Shown one piece after another: positions 57,501-64,000 of a DNA stretch of 64,000 nucleotides (positions within the stretch are counted from its first letter, which is position 1; each line of letters opens with the position of its first letter). The stretch comes from Lepturacanthus savala (lineage: Eukaryota > Chordata > Actinopteri > Scombriformes > Trichiuridae): NCBI GenBank assembly GCA_030544235.1, contig JARUPU010000033.1:1302001-1366000 (forward strand), read 5' to 3'. The notes beneath the pieces are model-generated. The model searched no databases and was not told the DNA's origin. It worked only from the letters and a program-made list of their open reading frames with translations. The position numbers were made by a program, and so were the translations under genes.

Positions 57501-60500
57501 AGTTTTTCTATAAAAATATTGTACTGATTTAGGCCTATATAGCTTTTTGTCTTTTTGGGCTCTTCAGACCGAGAGAATGCATATGGAGCAATAAAAACTT
57601 TAAAACACAAACCACATGAAAACAATAGCTTTTCCAGGTGAATTTCTGATCCAAAACTATACCATTTCACATAAAGTAAAAGGTAAATAAGTTTTTCTAT
57701 AAAAATATTGTACTGATTTAGGCCTATATAGCTTTTTGTCTTTTTGGGCTCTTCAGACCGAGAGAATGCATATGGAGCAATAAAAACTTTAAAACACAAA
57801 CCACATGAAAACAATAGCTTTTCCAGGTGAATTTCTGATCCAAAACTATACCATTTCACATAAAGTAAAAGGTAAATAAGTTTTTCTATGAAAATATTGT
57901 ACTGATTTAGGCCTATATAGCTTTTTGTCTTTTTGGGCTCTTCAGACCGAGAGAATGCATATGGAGCAATAAAAACTTTAAAACACAAACCACATGAAAA
58001 CATTAGCTTTTCCAGGTGAATTTCTGATCCAAAACTATACCATTTTACATATAGTAAAAGGTAAATAAGATTTTCTGTAAAAATATTGTACTGATTAGGC
58101 CTACATAGCTTTTGGTCTATTTGTGCTCTTCCGACCGAGAGAATGCATATGGAGCAATAAAAACTTTAAAAGACAAACCACATGAAAACAATAGCTTTTC
58201 CAGGTGAATTTCTGATCCAAAACTATACCATTTCACATAAAGTAAAAGGTAAATAAGTTTTTCTATAAAAATATTGTACTGATTTAGGCCTATATAGCTT
58301 TTTGTCTTTTTGGGCTCTTCAGACCGAGAGAATGCATATGGAGCAATAAAAACTTTAAAATACAAACCACATGAAAACAATAGCTTTTCCAGGTGAATTT
58401 CTGATCCAAAACTATACCATTTTACATATAGTAAAAGGTAAATAAGATTTTCTGTAAAAATATTGTACTGATTTAGGCCTACATAGCTTTTGGTCTTTTT
58501 GTGCTCTTCCGACTGAGAGAATGCATATGGAGCAATAAAAACTTTAAAACACAAACCACATTGAAAACAATAGCTTTTCCAAGTGAATTTCTGATCCAAA
58601 ACTATACCATTTCACATAAAGTAAAAGGTAAATAAGTTTTTCTATAAAAATATTGTACTGATTTAGGCCTATATAGCTTTTTGTCTTTTTGGGCTCTTCA
58701 GACCGAGAGAATGCATATGGCGCAATAAAAACTTTAAAACACAAACCTCATGAAAACAATAGCTTTTCCAGGTGAATTTCTGATCCAAAACTATACCATT
58801 TCACATAAAGTAAAAGGTAAATAAGTTTTTCTATGAAAATATTGTACTGATTTAGGCCTATATAGCTTTTTGTCTTTTTGGGCTCTTCAGACCGAGAGAA
58901 TGCATATGGAGCAATAAAAACTTTAAAACACAAACCACATGAAAACAATAGCTTTTCCAGGTGAATTTCTGATCCAAAACTATACCATTTCACATAAAAT
59001 AAAAGGTAAATAAGTTTTTTTGTAAAAATATTGTACTGATTTAGGCCTATATAGCTTTTTGTCTTTTTGGGCTCTTCAGACCGAGAGAATGCATATGGAG
59101 CAATAAAAACTTTAAAATACAAACCACATGAAAACAATAGCTTTTCCAGGTGAATTTCTGATCCAAAACTATACCATTTTACATATAGTAAAAGGTAAAT
59201 AAGATTTTCTGTAAAAATATTGTACTGATTTAGGCCTACATAGCTTTTGGTCTTTTTGTGCTCTTCCGACTGAGAGAATGCATATGGAGCAATAAAAACT
59301 TTAAAACACAAACCACATTGAAAACAATAGCTTTTCCAAGTGAATTTCTGATCCAAATCTATACCATTTCACATAAAGTAAAAGGTAAATAAGTTTTTCT
59401 ATAAAAATATTGTACTGATTTAGGCCTATATAGCTTTTTGTCTTTTTGGGCTCTTCAGACCGAGAGAATGCATATGGCGCAATAAAAACTTTAAAACACA
59501 AACCTCATGAAAACAATAGCTTTTCCAGGTGAATTTCTGATCCAAAACTATACCATTTCACATAAAGTAAAAGGTAAATAAGTTTTTCTATAAAAATATT
59601 GTACTGATTTAGGCCTATATAGCTTTTTGTCTTTTTGGGCTCTTCAGACCGAGAGAATGCATATGGAGCAATAAAAACTTTAAAACACAAACCACATGAA
59701 AACAATAGCTTTTCCAGGTGAATTTCTCATCCAAAACTATACCATTTCACATAAAATAAAAGGTAAATAAGTTTTTTTGTAAAAATATTGTACTGATTTA
59801 GGCCTATATAGCTTTTTGTCTTTTTGGGCTCTTTAGACCGAGAGAATGCATATGGAGCAATAAAAACTTTAAAACACAAACCACATGAAAACAATAGCTT
59901 TTCCAGGTGAATTTCTGATCCAAAACTATACCATTTCACATAAAGTAAAAGGTAAATAAGATTTTCTATAAAAATATTGTTCTGATTTAGGCTTACATAG
60001 CTTTTTGTCTTTTTGTTCTCTTCAGACTGAGAGAATGCATATGGAGCAATAAAAACTTTAAAACACAAACCACATGAAAACAATAGCTTTTCCAGGTGAA
60101 TTTCTGATCCAAAACTATACCATTTCACATAAAGTAAAAGGTAAATAAGTTTTTCTATAAAAATATTGTACTGATTTAGGCTTACATAGCTTTTTGTCTT
60201 TTTGTTCTCTTCAGACCGAGAGAATGCATATGGAGCAATAAAAACTTTAAAACACAAACCACATGAAAACAATAGCTTTTCCAGGTGAATTTCTGATCCA
60301 AAACTATACCATTTCACATAAAGTAAAAGGTAAATAAGTTTTTCTATAAAAATATTGTACTGATTTAGGCCTATATAGCTTTTTGTCTTTTTGGGCTCTT
60401 CAGACCGAGAGAATGCATATGGCGCAATAAAAACTTTAAAACACAAACCTCATGAAAACAATAGCTTTTCCAGGTGAATTTCTGATCCAAAACTATACCA

Positions 60501-63500
60501 TTTCACATAAAGTAAAAGGTAAATAAGTTTTTCTATGAAAATATTGTACTGATTTAGGCCTATATAGCTTTTTGTCTTTTTGGGCTCTTCAGACCGAGAG
60601 AATGCATATGGAGCAATAAAAACTTTAAAACACAAACCACATGAAAACAATAGCTTTTCCAGGTGAATTTCTGATCCAAAACTATACCATTTCACATAAA
60701 ATAAAAGGTAAATAAGTTTTTTTGTAAAAATATTGTACTGATTTAGGCCTATATAGCTTTTTGTCTTTTTGGGCTCTTCAGACCGAGAGAATGCATATGG
60801 AGCAATAAAAACTTTAAAACACAAACCACATGAAAACAATAGCTTTTCCAGGTGAATTTCTGATCCAAAACTATACCATTTCACATAAAGTAAAAGGTAA
60901 ATAAGATTTTCTATAAAAATATTGTTCTGATTTAGGCTTACATAGCTTTTTGTCTTTTTGTTCTCTTCAGACTGAGAGAATGCATATGGAGCAATAAAAA
61001 CTTTAAAACACAAACCACATGAAAACAATAGCTTTTCCAGGTGAATTTCTGATCCAAAACTATACCATTTCACATAAAGTAAAAGGTAAATAAGTTTTTC
61101 TATAAAAATATTGTACTGATTTAGGCTTACATAGCTTTTTGTCTTTTTGTTCTCTTCAGACCGAGAGAATGCATATGGAGCAATAAAAACTTTAAAACAC
61201 AAACCACATGAAAACAATAGCTTTTCCAGGTGAATTTCTGATCCAAAACTATACCATTTCACATAAAATAAAAGGTAAATAAGTTTTTTTGTAAAAATAT
61301 TGTACTGATTTAGGCCTATATAGCTTTTTGTCTTTTTGGGCTCTTCAGACCGAGAGAATGCATATGGAGCAATAAAAACTTTAAAACACAAACCACATGA
61401 AAACAATAGCTTTTCCAGGTGAATTTCTGATCCAAAACTATACCATTTCACATAAAGTAAAAGGTAAATAAGATTTTCTATAAAAATATTGTTCTGATTT
61501 AGGCTTACATAGCTTTTTGTCTTTTTGTTCTCTTCAGACTGAGAGAATGCATATGGAGCAATAAAAACTTTAAAACACAAACCACATGAAAACAATAGCT
61601 TTTCCAGGTGAATTTCTGATCCAAAACTATACCATTTCACATAAAGTAAAAGGTAAATAAGTTTTTCTATAAAAATATTGTACTGATTTAGGCTTACATA
61701 GCTTTTTGTCTTTTTGTTCTCTTCAGACCGAGAGAATGCATATGGAGCAATAAAAACTTTAAAACACAAACCACATGAAAACAATAGCTTTTCCAGGTGA
61801 ATTTCTGATCCAAAACTATACCATTTTACATAAAGTAAAAGGTAAATAAGTTTTTCTATGAAAATATTGTACTGATTTAGGCCTATATAGCTTTTTGTCT
61901 TTTTGGGCTCTTCAGACCGAGAGAATGCATATGGAGCAATAAAAACTTTAAAACACAAACCACATGAAAACAATAGCTTTTCCAGGTGAATTTCTGATCC
62001 AAAACTATACCATTTTACATAAAGTAAAAGGTAAATAAGTTTTTCTATAAAAATATTGTACTGATTTAGGCCTATATAGCTTTTTGTCTTTTTGTGCTCT
62101 TCAGACCGAGAGAATGCATATGGAGCAATAAAAACTTTAAAATACAAACCACATGAAAACAATAGCTTTTCCAGGTGAATTTCTGATCCAAAACTATACC
62201 ATTTCACGTAAAGTAAAAGGTAAATAAGTTTTTCTATGAAAATATTGTACTGATTTAGGCCTATATAGCTTTTTGTCTTTTTGGGCTCTTCAGACCGAGA
62301 GAATGCATATGGAGCAATAAAAACTTTAAAATACAAACCACATGAAAACAATAGCTTTTCCAGGTGAATTTCTGATCCAAAACTATACCATTTTACATAT
62401 AGTAAAAGGTAAATAAGATTTTCTGTAAAAATATTGTACTGATTTAGGCCTACATAGCTTTTGGTCTTTTTGTGCTCTTCCGACTGAGAGAATGCATATG
62501 GAGCAATAAAAACTTTAAAACACAAACCACATTGAAAACAATAGCTTTTCCAAGTGAATTTCTGATCCAAATCTATACCATTTCACATAAAGTAAAAGGT
62601 AAATAAGTTTTTCTATAAAAATATTGTACTGATTTAGGCCTATATAGCTTTTTGTCTTTTTGGGCTCTTCAGACCGAGAGAATGCATATGGCGCAATAAA
62701 AACTTTAAAACACAAACCTCATGAAAACAATAGCTTTTCCAGGTGAATTTCTGATCCAAAACTATACCATTTCACATAAAGTAAAAGGTAAATAAGTTTT
62801 TCTATAAAAATATTGTACTGATTTAGGCCTATATAGCTTTTTGTCTTTTTGGGCTCTTCAGACCGAGAGAATGCATATGGAGCAATAAAAACTTTAAAAC
62901 ACAAACCACATGAAAACAATAGCTTTTCCAGGTGAATTTCTCATCCAAAACTATACCATTTCACATAAAATAAAAGGTAAATAAGTTTTTTTGTAAAATT
63001 ATTGTACTGATTTAGGCCTATATAGCTTTTTGTCTTTTTGGGCTCTTTAGACCGAGAGAATGCATATGGAGCAATAAAAACTTTAAAACACAAACGACAT
63101 GAAAACAATAGCTTTTCCAGGTGAATTTCTGATCCAAAACTATACCATTTCACATAAAATAAAAGGTAAATAAGTTTTTTTGTAAAAATATTGTACTGAT
63201 CTAGGCCTATATAGCTTTTTGTCTTTTTGGGCTCTTCAGACCGAGAGAATGCATATGGAGCAATAAAAACTTTAAAACACAAACCACATGAAAACAATAG
63301 CTTTTCCAGGTGAATTTCTGATCCAAAACTATACCATTTCACATAAAGTAAAAGGTAAATAAGATTTTCTATAAAAATATTGTTCTGATTTAGGCTTACA
63401 TAGCTTTTTGTCTTTTTGTTCTCTTCAGACCGAGAGAATGCATATGGAGCAATAAAAACTTTAAAACACAAACCACATGAAAACAATAGCTTTTCCAGGT

Positions 63501-64000
63501 GAATTTCTGATCCAAAACTATACCATTTCACATAAAGTAAAAGGTAAATAAGTTTTTCTATAAAAATATTGTACTGATTTAGGCTTACATAGCTTTTTGT
63601 CTTTTTGTTCTCTTCAGACCGAGAGAATGCATATGGAGCAAATAAAAACTTTAAAACACAAACCACATAAAAAAAATAGCTTTTCCAGGTGAATTTCTGA
63701 TCCAAAACTATACCATTTTACATAAAGTAAAAGGTAAATAAGTTTTTCTATGAAAATATTGTACTGATTTAGGCCTATATAGCTTTTTGTCTTTTTGGGC
63801 TCTTCAGACCGAGAGAATGCATATGGAGCAATAAAAACTTTAAAACACAAACCACATGAAAACAATAGCTTTTCCAGGTGAATTTCTGATCCAAAACTAT
63901 ACCATTTCACATAAAGTAAAAGGTAAATAAGTTTTTCTATGAAAATATTGTACTGATTTAGGCCTATATAGCTTTTTGTCTTTTTGGGCTCTTCAGACCG
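54521..64000 (-). repeat. Right satellite array, 189-bp monomer
   Basis: About 50 copies of the same monomer, inverted relative to the left array and running off the window. Single-base indels occur (for example the extra T in CCACATTGAAAAC at about 58,560, 59,317 and 62,531), so frames break more often than on the left. Multi-monomer blocks are duplicated: the variants around 59,301-59,705 recur at 62,515-62,919, 3,214 bp away (17 monomers plus one base). Each monomer carries AATAAA on the plus strand. Beyond the edge the order of variants does not match the left array. Confidence 0.97.

Noticed and set aside
1..64000. tRNA, rRNA or other structured RNA genes
   Set aside because: No A/B-box plus cloverleaf pattern or rRNA-like sequence was noticed by eye. 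A covariance-model scan would be needed to be sure.

Overview
The window is vertebrate DNA, most likely from a teleost fish. There is no gene-dense coding, exons are bounded by GT/AG introns, and CA and TTA microsatellites are common. The transposon content is typical of fish: a Helitron-type protein with a herpes-tegument-like protease domain, an L1 (Swimmer/Tx1-like) element, hAT and piggyBac MITEs, a fish-specific transposon-like zinc-finger gene, and a P2X7-tail-like gene. No intact host gene was recognised. Almost every coding segment is a broken transposon gene.

The dominant feature is a giant inverted repeat. The left arm (about 9,205-28,564) and the right arm (about 34,460-53,817) are reverse complements. 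A base at x on the left pairs with about 63,022-x at the outer end, drifting to about 63,033-x further in, so small indels have accumulated. The arms are separated by a non-palindromic spacer of about 5.9 kb. Outside the arms, and also inverted relative to each other, lie arrays of a 189-bp satellite (1-9,204 and 53,818-64,000). Both arrays run off the window.

Layout of the left arm from outside in (mirrored on the right): a ~380-bp boundary module; a non-LTR retrotransposon 3' fragment; an internally deleted Helitron-like gene in about six recognisable parts (SGNH-like exon, proline-rich exons, C76-like protease, basic repeats, PIF1-type helicase remnant); a piggyBac-like MITE edge; a fish transposon carrying two decayed genes, itself split by a degenerate L1 that is in turn split by a hAT MITE; a GTTCA-rich MITE; and a small P2X7-tail-like gene. 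The insertion order can be read from the target-site duplications.

The spacer holds a third, diverged copy of the boundary module with a few satellite monomers, two copies of a ~200-bp hAT-type repeat, a 24-bp tandem repeat, a decayed retroviral gag-protease remnant, a short interstitial telomere-like tract and the first exon of the P2X7-like gene.

Most decay is shared by both arms, so it predates the inverted duplication. A smaller set of mutations is private to one arm. The arms are very alike over the outer and middle parts and clearly more diverged close to the spacer. The satellite arrays correspond one to one only for a few edge monomers.
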